NCBI RefSeq assembly: GCF_002095535.1
Contig: NZ_MLJI01000002.1
Span: 257,786-321,785 of the forward strand
Origin: Pantoea cypripedii
Lineage (GTDB): Bacteria > Pseudomonadota > Gammaproteobacteria > Enterobacterales > Enterobacteriaceae
Reading direction: 5' to 3'
DNA: 64,000 nt
Of this stretch, positions 55,390 through 64,000 are shown piece after piece. A program made the translations under genes and the position numbers. Under the pieces are notes generated by a model that saw only the letters and a program-made list of their open reading frames with translations, had not been told where the DNA came from and searched no databases. Every line of letters begins with the position of its first letter. The first letter of the stretch is position 1.

Positions 55390-55419
55390 AAGAATACCCG
55401 GTTGTTATCCGGGCTTCTT
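55390..55419. terminator. Hairpin between two gene fragments
   Basis: AAGAA-TA-CCCGG-TTGTTAT-CCGGG-C-TTCTT: an outer and an inner stem with small bulges, followed by AATT. Confidence 0.5.
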
Positions 55420-55433
55420 AATTCAGGACTGAG

Positions 55434-55571
55434 TTTGGCGAGCAGGCTCCACTGGGCCGTCCCGGTCAGCCGGTGGAAATCGCTCCTCTGTATGTGCTGC
55501 TGGCTTCTGATGAAGCAAGTTACACCTCCGGCCAGGTCTGGTGTTCTGATGGAGGCACTGGCACAGTTTGA
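55434..55571 (+). pseudogene. C-terminal fragment of a YghA-type short-chain dehydrogenase
   Basis: 45 codons read FGEQAPLGRPGQPVEIAPLY, then VLLASDEASYTSGQVWCSDG and a stop. This is the conserved end of YghA-like SDR enzymes. There is no start codon and no upstream domain; the sequence before it is a hairpin. It differs from the intact SDR upstream, so it is a separate relic. Confidence 0.65.
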
Positions 55572-55604
55572 TGTTCTCTGTCATGGCCGCTGTTAGCGGC
55601 CACA

Positions 55605-56672
55605 TTACTTAGGATGGTGGGTTCTCAAAAAGCGGGCACTTAACGACATCGTTAAAGCCAGTAATACCATACCGATAATAATACTGGCTACCCGAGTAGC
55701 CGCAATGGACGGCTCTGTGCGCCAGACTTCATCCTGAATATAAACAATCAGCCAGGCAACGGTGAACTGTCTGCCAAAGTAACTTGCCTTTGCTCCCTGC
55801 TGCAGGATGCAACCCACGGCAAGACCGACGACAAGTGTCATCAGATACGGCATCGGCCCTCCCTGTAACACTGGCATCACCACTAAGCTGACCAGCGCCG
55901 CAGTGAGACAACCGAGCAATCGCTGTTTCATACGCGACACCACCTGCTGATTTGTGTCTGTTACGCCTTCCGGGAGGGTGAGCAACGCCAGCACAGTGAT
56001 GATCGCTTGCCAAAAACCTGCAAGATTAAACGTGAGGAGAAGGGCGGTAACGATGGCGACCGTCACACCACCCTGCAAAGCCAATAATATCCTCACCCGT
56101 GCCTTAAGTTTTTCTTTGTGACCGGGAGGCTTAACGGCAGAGGCAGGAACAAATATACCTGTAAGTCGCTGTAGTGGTTTAAATAGCAGGTGAGTCAGTA
56201 CGCATATTGAACAACCCATTGCGACCTCTGCCACCCTTGCTGCGATAAAGATGTGTAAGTGGTGGATGTCGAAGGTGTGCTGCGCTTCTGCCATCACCAT
56301 TATGGCCGTTACACCTCCCAGCACCCATGCATACGAAAAGGCAGAACCATTTGCCAGCCAAACAGTCATTCCGCCTGTAAGCGCAGATAACAGCGTTAAA
56401 GCAATGGGATTGTGAGCAATGAGGGGCAACAAAATTAATGCAAGGGCACCTCCAGCCAGCGTTCCCAGTACACGCTGAATGGCACGCACTAAACTTTCAA
56501 AGGTGGTGTTTTTCATCACGGCGAAGCTGCTCAAGGCGGCCCAGCCGGGATAAGTCATTCCTGATGCATCAGAAATTAAAACGGTGAGAAGTACAGCGAC
56601 AATCACCTGCAATGAGAACAACAAATGCTCAGGTGGGATTTGCCAATAATTCCGCATGGTTCGAAAATGCAT
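55605..56672 (-). CDS. FUSC-family membrane protein (aromatic acid exporter type)
   Basis: 355-residue protein with two sets of hydrophobic segments joined by a cytoplasmic stretch near residues 180-200, as in the FUSC/AaeB/YccS group. Visible: DASGMTYPGWAALSSFAVMK and RAIQRVLGTLAGGALALIL early, then SRMKQRLLGCLTAALVSLV later. ATG 56672 is eight bases from GGAG. Members export aromatic acids or confer fusaric-acid resistance. It lacks the long central domain of AaeB. Confidence 0.83.
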   Translation of the reverse strand: MHFRTMRNYWQIPPEHLLFSLQVIVAVLLTVLISDASGMTYPGWAALSSFAVMKNTTFESLVRAIQRVLGTLAGGALALILLPLIAHNPIALTLLSALTGGMTVWLANGSAFSYAWVLGGVTAIMVMAEAQHTFDIHHLHIFIAARVAEVAMGCSICVLTHLLFKPLQRLTGIFVPASAVKPPGHKEKLKARVRILLALQGGVTVAIVTALLLTFNLAGFWQAIITVLALLTLPEGVTDTNQQVVSRMKQRLLGCLTAALVSLVVMPVLQGGPMPYLMTLVVGLAVGCILQQGAKASYFGRQFTVAWLIVYIQDEVWRTEPSIAATRVASIIIGMVLLALTMSLSARFLRTHHPK

Positions 56673-56800
56673 CAATTGGTCTCCTCACACCCGGCATTCG
56701 ACAATGGTGGCCGCTCCCGATTTTGCAGCACTAATAATCAGGATAGTGTTGGCTGACGTTATGGTCTTTTAAATTTCTCAAGGCGACTCTGGAGAGTCCA

Positions 56801-57208
56801 TTAACGTTTAAGGAAGGTTGGCTTCAGGGCATATTTACCGTCACCCGTCAGGGCAAGAACGATCAGACCCACAATCCAGAAAGCAGGGAATTCCCAGCCA
56901 CCATTCGGATTAGTAAAGAAGAAACCAGCCGGGCCGTGGACGCTATAGATGGCACCCAGTAAAACCGGAATTAACAGTACAGCCACGACGCGAGCATAAA
57001 CACCGAGGATAAGTGCAATGGCACCCACAAATTCTACGGCCATCGTGACATAGGCCAGGCCACCAGGCAGGCCGAGTGATGCGAAGAATTTTGCTGTCCC
57101 GGCGGGTGTGAAAACAAAGAACTTCAGACCGAAATGGGCCAGGAACAGGATGCCCAGCGCGATGCGCATGATAAAAGCGGCGTAAGGGGTGGTACGGTTA
57201 TCAGTCAT
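56801..57208 (-). CDS. DoxX-family membrane protein
   Basis: 135 residues with four hydrophobic segments. The family pattern is visible: MRIALGILFLAHFGLKFF, FFASLGLPGGLAYVTMAVEFVGAIALILGVYARVVA and a C-terminal TGDGKYAL. Such proteins are small inner-membrane partners of redox or detoxification enzymes. It shares orientation with the LysR gene upstream, 98 bases away. Confidence 0.88.
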   Translation of the reverse strand: MTDNRTTPYAAFIMRIALGILFLAHFGLKFFVFTPAGTAKFFASLGLPGGLAYVTMAVEFVGAIALILGVYARVVAVLLIPVLLGAIYSVHGPAGFFFTNPNGGWEFPAFWIVGLIVLALTGDGKYALKPTFLKR

Positions 57209-57306
57209 GGTTATATCCTCTCAGGTAGTTGATAAGGAGAATCTACCTTCTTTCCGGAGAGAGTATTATCCGCCTCAAAAGGGCATGTTTATTTCCATTT
57301 TGGAAA

Positions 57307-58221
57307 TTATTGCCAACCCTTATCCCATTCAGGCTGACCAGCAAACACATTAACCATGAAATCAATCAGTACCCGTGATTTGTGAGCAAGGTATTTGGCG
57401 GGTGGGAAAACGGCAAATAATCCCAGTGGCTGCGCTTCATAACGCTCAAGAACGGGTACGAGAAGCCCCTGTTTCAATGCATCACTGACGATAAAAGAGG
57501 GGAGACGGGTGATACCTAACCCGGAGCAGGCCGCCTGGAGGCACACTTCAGCGTTTGAGAACTTCAGCCTGCCATGGACTGCCTGTAGCAGCTGTTCATT
57601 ATGTTCATCGCGAAAAGGCCAATGCCAGGGATCGCGAAAATTGGTATCCACAATGCATTCATGCTGTGAGAGTTGTTCCTGATGGAGCAGAGGGGCATGT
57701 TGAGACAGATATTCCGGAGAGGCGACCAGCACAATACGAATGTCAGACAATTTGCGGGCGATGAGGGTACTGTCAGTCAGATTGCCGATGCGAATGGCAA
57801 GATCAAAACCTTCATCAACGACGTTAACAGGACGATCGGAAAAACTGACATCTAATTCAATTTCCGGAAATTTTTCGGCGAAATTGACGAGAGGCTTTGC
57901 AAGCTGAACAGATCCAAAGGAAACCGGAGCCGATATTCTCAGTATGCCTGACGGGGAGGCATGTGTATGGCGTATGGTATCGCTGAGTTCATCATAGTCG
58001 GTGAGGATCTGCCGGACTCGCTCATAATAGGCTTTACCCACCTCAGTCGAGGATAGCGAACGTGTACTACGCCTGAAGAGACTCGTTCCCAGCTCTTTCT
58101 CCAGCCGCGATATAAGCTTTGATGCCTGACCGTGACTGGTACCTAAACGCTGAGCTGCAGCAGTAAAACTACCTGTTTCCATTACTGCGATAAACATACG
58201 ATCGCATTCCATTCTTTCCAT
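57307..58221 (-). CDS. LysR-family transcriptional regulator
   Basis: 304-residue regulator of the CrgA/DmlR type: helix-turn-helix ETGSFTAAAQRLGTSHGQASKLISRLEKELG and an effector domain with GFDLAIRIGNLTDSTLIARKL. It is upstream of doxX on the same strand and probably controls it, or an aromatic/quinone response. The 173 bases above it hold no gene. Confidence 0.89.
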   Translation of the reverse strand: MERMECDRMFIAVMETGSFTAAAQRLGTSHGQASKLISRLEKELGTSLFRRSTRSLSSTEVGKAYYERVRQILTDYDELSDTIRHTHASPSGILRISAPVSFGSVQLAKPLVNFAEKFPEIELDVSFSDRPVNVVDEGFDLAIRIGNLTDSTLIARKLSDIRIVLVASPEYLSQHAPLLHQEQLSQHECIVDTNFRDPWHWPFRDEHNEQLLQAVHGRLKFSNAEVCLQAACSGLGITRLPSFIVSDALKQGLLVPVLERYEAQPLGLFAVFPPAKYLAHKSRVLIDFMVNVFAGQPEWDKGWQ

Positions 58222-58394
58222 TGTTGTCTCCTGCGATTAAGCCTGCGATCATTTTAACGGAGAGGAAGAGATTTCAACATCCATTCATTTCTCTGGTCGT
58301 TTCGTTGGTGATATCACGTTTGAAACGTGATGCAGGATAAGCACGCTCCCTGTACTTATTCTGGTCATAATAAAGAATTAATACTAACGATCTG

Positions 58395-59729
58395 TCAGCG
58401 CATTGTATTGTTCAGATTTACGTCAGGACCTCTTGTCACATCGCTTCCTTTAACAGTCTTAATGCTGACATTTTTCAGGTCACCACTTACATATCTTGCC
58501 TGAATACCCTGTTCGGCGGTTATTGATACATTATCAATCTTGAGGTTTTTAATTGGCGCCTCAGGAAGACCTGATAAAATCATTGCGTAACGTGCATTGG
58601 TTGCTTTGAGGTTATGCACGGAAACACCCGAAATTAGTGGTGTGGTTTGAGTTAGATCATTATATTCGATAGGCGAAACAAGAGAATTTCCGGCTGCTCC
58701 TGCTTGTCCAGAATAACTGTCCGTTATGAGAAGAGGCGTCGCAACATTCGTCATGCTAACATTGTTAATGATAAAAGGCCCGATAAGATTCCCTCTATCT
58801 CTACCCGATTTAACCCTGATTCCATTTTCAGAATTCACAAAGTTAACATCAGAGACAGAAACATTACCTATCCCATTAATTGTCTCGCTACCAATGGAAA
58901 TACCATGCCCTAGCCTCATGATTGAGTGGGAGATGTTTATGTTCCCTGATGTTTCTCCAGATGCACGTTTGATGCCTGATTTAATGGCAATGTGATCATC
59001 TCCGGTGCTTATATCTGCATGCTTAATATTAATATCCGTTGACGATACAATGTCAATGCCATCTGTATTAGGCGATTCAGGTGGATTATTTATTTGGATT
59101 CTATCGACATCAATGTTATGGCTTTTTCTTAAAACCAGGTTCCACATAGGCGAGTTTTCAAGGTGGATGTTGTTAATTTTTATGAATGATGAATTGTTAA
59201 TCTCAACCAGCCAGGGGCGTGGCATACCATTGGCCAGCGGTATACCTTTATAGCGATCAGTGAAGGCTTCAGGGTGTCCTGAACGTACTTCCTTTCTCAG
59301 GGCTAATGCATCCGGCCACCATGTTTTATCGCCATTTCCATTTATTGAACCGCCACCTGAAATGGAGCTATTGTAAATATTATCCGCCATTATAAAGGCT
59401 TCCCGCTTTTGTGCCTGCTGACCTATGAATGCAGGAACGAAGGCGTTTTTGTCATCAACTGCCTGTAAAGTTGTATTTTTCGGGATGATAAATGAAACAT
59501 TGCTTTTGAGAGTAAGCGGACCGGATAGCCAAACGCCAGGCTCCAATTTAACTGTGCCCCCGCCATGCTGAGAGCAGGAGTCAATGGCTTTCTGGATTGC
59601 TGATGTTTCAACTGTGTGCCCATCAGCCACTCCACCAAAATCCTCTGGTGAACACGTGTAAAGCGTCGGTGCGGCAAAAACAGGAGAAGATATAATACAG
59701 CTTAATAAAATGGGGGAGATACGTCTCAT
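58395..59729 (-). CDS. GH28 polygalacturonase, secreted
   Basis: 444-residue pectin-degrading enzyme with a signal peptide (MRRISPILLSCIISSPVFAA). Catalytic motifs of family 28 are complete: NTDGID at 221-226, GDD at 243-245, GHG at 274-276 and RVK at 305-307. It should cleave alpha-1,4 bonds of polygalacturonate in the periplasm or outside the cell. It is a single gene with no uptake genes beside it. It fits a plant-associated life. Confidence 0.93.
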   Translation of the reverse strand: MRRISPILLSCIISSPVFAAPTLYTCSPEDFGGVADGHTVETSAIQKAIDSCSQHGGGTVKLEPGVWLSGPLTLKSNVSFIIPKNTTLQAVDDKNAFVPAFIGQQAQKREAFIMADNIYNSSISGGGSINGNGDKTWWPDALALRKEVRSGHPEAFTDRYKGIPLANGMPRPWLVEINNSSFIKINNIHLENSPMWNLVLRKSHNIDVDRIQINNPPESPNTDGIDIVSSTDINIKHADISTGDDHIAIKSGIKRASGETSGNINISHSIMRLGHGISIGSETINGIGNVSVSDVNFVNSENGIRVKSGRDRGNLIGPFIINNVSMTNVATPLLITDSYSGQAGAAGNSLVSPIEYNDLTQTTPLISGVSVHNLKATNARYAMILSGLPEAPIKNLKIDNVSITAEQGIQARYVSGDLKNVSIKTVKGSDVTRGPDVNLNNTMR

Positions 59730-60002
59730 TTTAACTCCATATTAACTTTTTAATTATTTGTGCCTGGGCAGGGGGTGCTCATGCTATCGTCATCATTTAT
59801 AACAGAGGTAAATTGTAAGAGTGTGACTCTTTAAAGCAGAAATACGATTAATTGTGAGCAATAGTTTGCAACGTTACAGGTTACTTACTTTTCGTCATAA
59901 TTTTTATAAGTGACAGGCTTATCCTCCCCATAAACATTCATTCTCTAATCTCCTGTCCGCTATGGGTGAAATAAAAATTCATCATGTCTGAATGATATGT
60001 GT

Positions 60003-60890
60003 TCAAATATCGTGTGATAGCTTCATGCTTTTTTTAAGCCTATCCAGAAATACTGTAACCCTGGCGGGTAAGTGCCGGGTGGTAGGGAACAAGGCCCAGA
60101 CTGCGAGCATTTGTGGCTTCGCATCCTCTAATTCAATCGCAACAAGTTTGCCTGCCAGCAATTCTTCTTTGACATCCCAAAGTGACAGCTGCGCAATTCC
60201 GCAACCCTCAATACAAAGAGCCCGAACACTTTCAACATTACTGGCACTGAAACGGCCATCGACAGTGATACTTGAGGTATGCCCGTCAACGATGAAGCTC
60301 CACTGAAGTACACCCGACAGGCGAAGGCAGTTATGTTGGTGCAGATCTGATAGCCGAATGGGGTTGCCAGACTGGAGAAGATAACCGGGAGAAGCACATA
60401 GCACTCTTGGGTTATCAGACAAACGATGAGCGACCAGTCGTGAGTCCCTGAGAGGGGCGATGCGAATAGCAATGTCAAATCCCAACCCAACCAGGTCAGT
60501 TATACTATCGCTAAGTTGTAATTCAATTTTGAGGTCCGGATTGTCAGCCATCAGAGCAGGAATAAGGGGAATAATATTACGGCGTCCAAACCCAGTCGGC
60601 GCTGTTACCCGAAGCTGACCTGAAACGCCAGGCCGGTCTGGTGAAAACAGATTTCTGGCATTTCTCTCCGCCTCTGCCAATGATTTTGCGTAAGGAAGAA
60701 ACTCTTCACCTTCATCAGTCAGAGCAACAGCGCGTGTCGTGCGATGCAACAGCCGCTTGCCTAATTCATCTTCGAGGGAGGCCAGACGTCGTGAAACAGT
60801 CATCGCCGTCACTCCGAGCCGTTCAGCAGCTTTCGTCAGGCTACGTGTTTGTGAAACCATCAGGAAGGATTCGATGTCGTTCAGATTCAT
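60003..60890 (-). CDS. LysR-family transcriptional regulator
   Basis: 295-residue CrgA/DmlR-type regulator: MNLNDIESFLMVSQTRSLTKAAERLGVTAMTVSRRLASLEDELG at the N-terminus. I chose ATG 60890 by family; 19 more codons are open but cover the divergent promoter. It is 103 bases from the divergent Old Yellow Enzyme gene, which it probably controls. Confidence 0.9.
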   Translation of the reverse strand: MNLNDIESFLMVSQTRSLTKAAERLGVTAMTVSRRLASLEDELGKRLLHRTTRAVALTDEGEEFLPYAKSLAEAERNARNLFSPDRPGVSGQLRVTAPTGFGRRNIIPLIPALMADNPDLKIELQLSDSITDLVGLGFDIAIRIAPLRDSRLVAHRLSDNPRVLCASPGYLLQSGNPIRLSDLHQHNCLRLSGVLQWSFIVDGHTSSITVDGRFSASNVESVRALCIEGCGIAQLSLWDVKEELLAGKLVAIELEDAKPQMLAVWALFPTTRHLPARVTVFLDRLKKSMKLSHDI

Positions 60891-60993
60891 TATAACTCTT
60901 TCCGTTATACCAACGTATCTTTGATGACTGTTTTTGCCCTTATCCATAATAATTACAATGCTCCAGGTAGATAATCAACCATCGGAGTCATTA

Positions 60994-62037
60994 ATGTCAG
61001 ACAGTACTTTGTTTAAAAGCGGAACGTTTGGGAAAGTAGAGGTGAAAAATCGCCTCATGGTTGCACCAATGACACGGATCTCAGCCAGTGAATCCGGTGT
61101 TCCTGGTGATCGTATGGCGCAGTATTACACTCGCTTTGCTCTGGGTGAGTTCGGAACGATTATCACTGAAGGTATTTATATTGATAATGCATGGTCTCAG
61201 ACTTACTCGTTCCAGGCGGGTCTGGTAACGACAGAACAGATTCAGGGCTGGCGTAAAATTACTGATGATGTTCACCTGAATGGTGGAAAAATTTTCGCTC
61301 AGCTTATGCATGCTGGTGCGATTTCTCAGGGCAACATTTATCGCGATGACACTGTAGCACCATCAGGCATTCAGCCTGAAGGTGAGCAGCTCGAATTCTA
61401 TTATGGGAAAGGGAAATATAAATTTCCAAAAGCCCTCAACGAAGATGAAATTCTCGAAATAATACGCCATTTCGCTGAAGCGGCTGAACATGCTGTCGTT
61501 GAGGCCGGTTTTGATGGAATCGAAATACACGGGGCGAATGGTTACCTTCTTGATCAGTTCTTTACTGATTACAGCAACCAACGGACCGATCGCTGGGGGG
61601 GTGATATTACAGGACGACTCTCACTCACACTTGCCGTTATCGCTGCCGTGCGGGAAAGTGTTGGGGCAGATGTGCCAGTTGGCGTCCGTATTTCACAAGG
61701 TAAAGTTAACGACTTCAATCATAAGTGGAAAGAGGGCGTTGAAGGTGCTTCGCGGGTATTCGCTTTGCTGGCTAAATCTGGAGTTGATTTCATTCATATC
61801 ACTGAGCATGACGCGTTAAAATCTGCCTTTGATGATTCACCGTTATCGCTTATTCAGATAGCCCGTAACGCGGCTCCAGCAACAAAAATTATTGCTAACG
61901 GCGCTCTGGGAGATGGAGAGCGTTCAGCTCTGGCAATAGAACAGGGGGCCGACTTCGTCGCTCTCGGAAAAACGTGCGCTGGCCAATCCAGATTGGCCGC
62001 AACGTGTTCGCTATGGTGGCCCTTTACAGGAGTTTGA
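60994..62037 (+). CDS. Old Yellow Enzyme-type NADH:flavin oxidoreductase, C-terminus frameshifted
   Basis: FMN-dependent ene-reductase. Visible: KNRLMVAPMTRISASE, QLMHAGAISQGN, GFDGIEIHGANGYLLDQFFTDYSNQRTDRWGG and KIIANGALGDG. At 61968-61972 a run of five A shifts the frame. The present frame ends at 62037 with 18 unrelated residues. The correct end lies in another frame to 62092: RALANPDWPQRVRYGGPLQE, then FDKDILGPVANVKDSELSL. Removing one A gives a 365-residue protein. The lost part normally covers FMN-phosphate contacts, so activity is doubtful unless this is a sequencing error. Start ATG 60994 has GGAG upstream. Confidence 0.88.
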   Translation: MSDSTLFKSGTFGKVEVKNRLMVAPMTRISASESGVPGDRMAQYYTRFALGEFGTIITEGIYIDNAWSQTYSFQAGLVTTEQIQGWRKITDDVHLNGGKIFAQLMHAGAISQGNIYRDDTVAPSGIQPEGEQLEFYYGKGKYKFPKALNEDEILEIIRHFAEAAEHAVVEAGFDGIEIHGANGYLLDQFFTDYSNQRTDRWGGDITGRLSLTLAVIAAVRESVGADVPVGVRISQGKVNDFNHKWKEGVEGASRVFALLAKSGVDFIHITEHDALKSAFDDSPLSLIQIARNAAPATKIIANGALGDGERSALAIEQGADFVALGKTCAGQSRLAATCSLWWPFTGV

Positions 62038-62263
62038 TAAGGACATTCTTGGACCTGTCGCGAATGTGAAAGATTCGGAACTCAGCCTGTAAATCTTCAA
62101 AAAATACGATCCTCGGGATTATGCCGGGGATCGAAATACGTATTAATGATGCGAGTGTTGCATACTCTTTGGTTATGGTTGATTAGCACACGCGAATATA
62201 AATACACGGTCAGCAAGAACGATAAATCCCATAGTCCAGCCAGAGCATTGCTGGGGCAAGTCA

Positions 62264-62704
62264 TTACTCATTACGGCTTTCAATTCGTTGCAAAAATGAA
62301 GTCAGTACTGTGCGTTCATCTGCCGACAATCCCCGTAACATATCGGCGTCGTGCCCTGCGACGAGTTCGTAAGCTTTACTGTAGACAGTTTCAGCAGCTT
62401 CCAGCCTGCGAACCAGAAAAGCCCTTTTGTCAGTAGGGTCAGGAAGTTTTTCAACCCATCCCCGGTTTACCAGCCTTTCTACCGTTCTGCCAAGCGTGCT
62501 GCGGTCAGACTGGGAATGTTCAATAACGATACTCATTGGGATGGCAGCTGCGTAGCTGTGAATGATCCTCATGATGCGCCATTCCGGGAGCGTTAATCCG
62601 ATCCCTGCCAGCTTTTCAGTCAAAGCTCGTTCCCTGTATCTCACTATGTTAGTCATGAAATAAAGTTCGCCAGAGGGAAGAGGCGTTTCTGGTATGTTTT
62701 CCAT
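62264..62704 (-). CDS. MarR-family transcriptional regulator
   Basis: 146-residue winged-helix regulator: LTLPEWRIMRIIHS, SQSDRSTLGRTVERLVNRGWVEKLPDPTDKRAFLVRRLEAAETV. The DxR wing pattern DPTDKRA is present. It lies 113 bases from the end of the ubiD-like gene on the same strand, and regulators of phenolic-acid decarboxylases are often MarR or PadR proteins. A hairpin at 62107-62133 lies beyond it. Confidence 0.88.
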   Translation of the reverse strand: MENIPETPLPSGELYFMTNIVRYRERALTEKLAGIGLTLPEWRIMRIIHSYAAAIPMSIVIEHSQSDRSTLGRTVERLVNRGWVEKLPDPTDKRAFLVRRLEAAETVYSKAYELVAGHDADMLRGLSADERTVLTSFLQRIESRNE

Positions 62705-62817
62705 AAATTAAGTTTGTTATCTGGTGTGTAAGGTGATTTTAAGGGGTGTGTCTTGAAAGATCCATTACAGTGAAAAGCTGCCTTTTCAGGCAGCAAGAGA
62801 GGCAGCAGCTTTAAACA

Positions 62818-64000
62818 TTAATAGCCGTATTTTTTCCAGTTAGCCAGAACATGATTTTTCAGACTTTCAGGGTAGGAGTGCTCAAACGAAGCCGTGCTGG
62901 CGCGTATCTCACCGGAAAACTGTTCGGGCAGGATGCAGTTGATGACCATATTACCACCGGCACCTTTTGCCAGATCTTCCTTAGTGAGGTAAGGAACCAT
63001 CGGGAAGCCAGGAAGATCCGGGTAGGCAATAAAGTCGGTTTGCGGATGTGCTCTGGTCGCCAGCACCCAGACAACTTCATCAATATTTGTGATGTCGATG
63101 TCATTGCCAGTAATAATCAGTTTTGGCACCAGATATCCTGCATGCGTGCTGAAATAAACTTCAGCTACACGATCCGCAAACTCACGCGGCGTGACATTCA
63201 TTTCCCTCAGTTTTTTCGTATCCACCGAAACCACGGTCCAGCAGGTTACGGCTTCATATGAGCACCACGCCATGTCAACCGGCAAACCGGCGTTCTGGAG
63301 ATCACTCAGTACCTGCGCGGAAATCATGGTTCCCCAGATAGTATGATTTTCCTCTGGCGGCAATCCGGCAACGCAGATGGGCAAAATGGGCTTATTACGG
63401 AAGGTTACCGCTTTAACATGGAATAATGGTTGTGGTTTGCCCTTATTATGTTGATAACCGTGGTATTCACCCATAGGACCTTCATCAGCCATTTCTTCGA
63501 TGCTGATTTCACCCTCAATAATGATTTCTGCATTTGCCGGTACCATCAGATTGCTCAGCTGGGCTTTCACCACATCGACCGGTTTACCCAGCAGTGCCCC
63601 GACATAACCGGGTTCGCTGACAAAGGCAGGTAGAGGCATACCTGCTACTGCGACAGCAGCAGGGGGGCCACCAAGTACAAAAGCCCATGGGGTCGGCTTA
63701 CCTTGTTTCGTCCACATCTCACGAACCATACCGATATGCTGGGTAGGAATAGTGGGTCCGGTCATTTTGTTTTATCGACCAGCATCATACGACCAATGCT
63801 CCAGCTATCCCAAGTACCGTCCGGCGACTGCACGATATGGAATCCATAGGTGCCGATATAACGCCCCCCATCTTTCTCATGCAGAAGCGGTACTGGAAGG
63901 CGCGTGAGGTCGACCTCATCTCCGATCCATTTGTTTTCATGGCAGGGGGCAGATTCGACAACACGGGGTTCAATAGGTGAACGCTGCATGGCGGCCAGGA
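62818..64000 (-). pseudogene. UbiD-family non-oxidative aromatic-acid decarboxylase, frameshifted and partial
   Basis: Two frames form one UbiD-type protein that continues past the window edge. The upstream frame ends SPDGTWDSWSIGRMMLVDKTK-stop at 63762; the next, from 63765, begins MTGPTIPTQHIGMVREMW and runs to 62818. In UbiD proteins such as LpdC/AroY these parts are continuous. One missing A in ACAAAATGACC explains the break. The second part has EMADEGPMGEYHGYQ, GLPPEENHTIWGTM and AHPQTDF, typical of gallate/protocatechuate decarboxylases that use prenyl-FMN. ATG and TGA overlap at the break, so re-initiation could still give the C-terminal part. Confidence 0.82.

Noticed and set aside
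62146..62436. Plus-strand frame opposite marR
   Set aside because: It is antisense to the MarR gene and matches no family.

Overview
The window is 64 kb of a Gram-negative enteric bacterium (Enterobacterales), probably a plant-associated diazotroph of the Pantoea/Kosakonia/Klebsiella kind. The nif genes follow the Klebsiella order and the Nif proteins match Klebsiella-type lengths and motifs. A ybiI-type zinc-finger gene, DUF1471 proteins, a secreted polygalacturonase and many LysR regulators fit the same group. Genus was judged by eye and is uncertain. No rRNA, tRNA, CRISPR array, insertion sequence or replication origin was recognised.

Layout. 1-3.8 kb: end of a polar amino-acid ABC transporter, an agmatinase-family ureohydrolase and a divergent LysR regulator. 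3.8-4.9 kb: two tandem DUF1471 secreted-peptide genes between two copies of the 3' end of nifM. 4.8-21.9 kb: nifJ on the plus strand and nifHDKTY, nifENX and nifUSVWZM on the minus strand. Each operon has a sigma54 -24/-12 promoter and NifA-type TGT-N10-ACA upstream sites. nifF, nifLA and nifBQ are not in the window, so electron supply by flavodoxin, regulation and FeMo-co core synthesis must be encoded elsewhere. 21.9-24.3 kb: an HNH fragment, a hipBA pair whose hipA is frameshifted, and a duplicated 290-bp unit rich in palindromes.

24.3-34.6 kb: a catabolic locus with a DapA-family lyase, 5-oxoprolinase pxpABC, a 2-hydroxyacid dehydrogenase, an amino-acid ABC transporter, a GntR/FCD regulator, an M20 carbamoylase-type amidohydrolase and an aminotransferase. 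A shared palindrome (TTGG-N4-CCAA/T) lies in three promoter regions and suggests one GntR regulon for nitrogen-containing substrates. 34.7-36.5 kb: a VOC protein, a LysR regulator and a Rob/RamA-like AraC regulator. 36.5-42.7 kb: an RND efflux pump (inner-membrane transporter and lipoprotein adaptor) with a divergent two-component system, arranged like adeAB/adeRS. 42.8-48.8 kb: an M24 peptidase-like protein, a LacI repressor and a lactose/cellobiose-type PTS (EIIB, EIIC, GH1 6-phospho-beta-glucosidase, EIIA), with palindromic LacI-type operators.

48.8-64 kb: ybiI, a membrane protein, an AAA ATPase, a secreted orphan protein, a DUF333 lipoprotein, a LysR with MFS and SDR genes, two decayed gene fragments, an FUSC exporter, a DoxX protein with a LysR regulator, a GH28 polygalacturonase, an Old Yellow Enzyme with its LysR regulator, and a MarR regulator beside a UbiD-type aromatic-acid decarboxylase. 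Three genes (hipA, the Old Yellow Enzyme and ubiD-like) are each broken by a one-base change in an A run, which may be real decay or homopolymer sequencing error.
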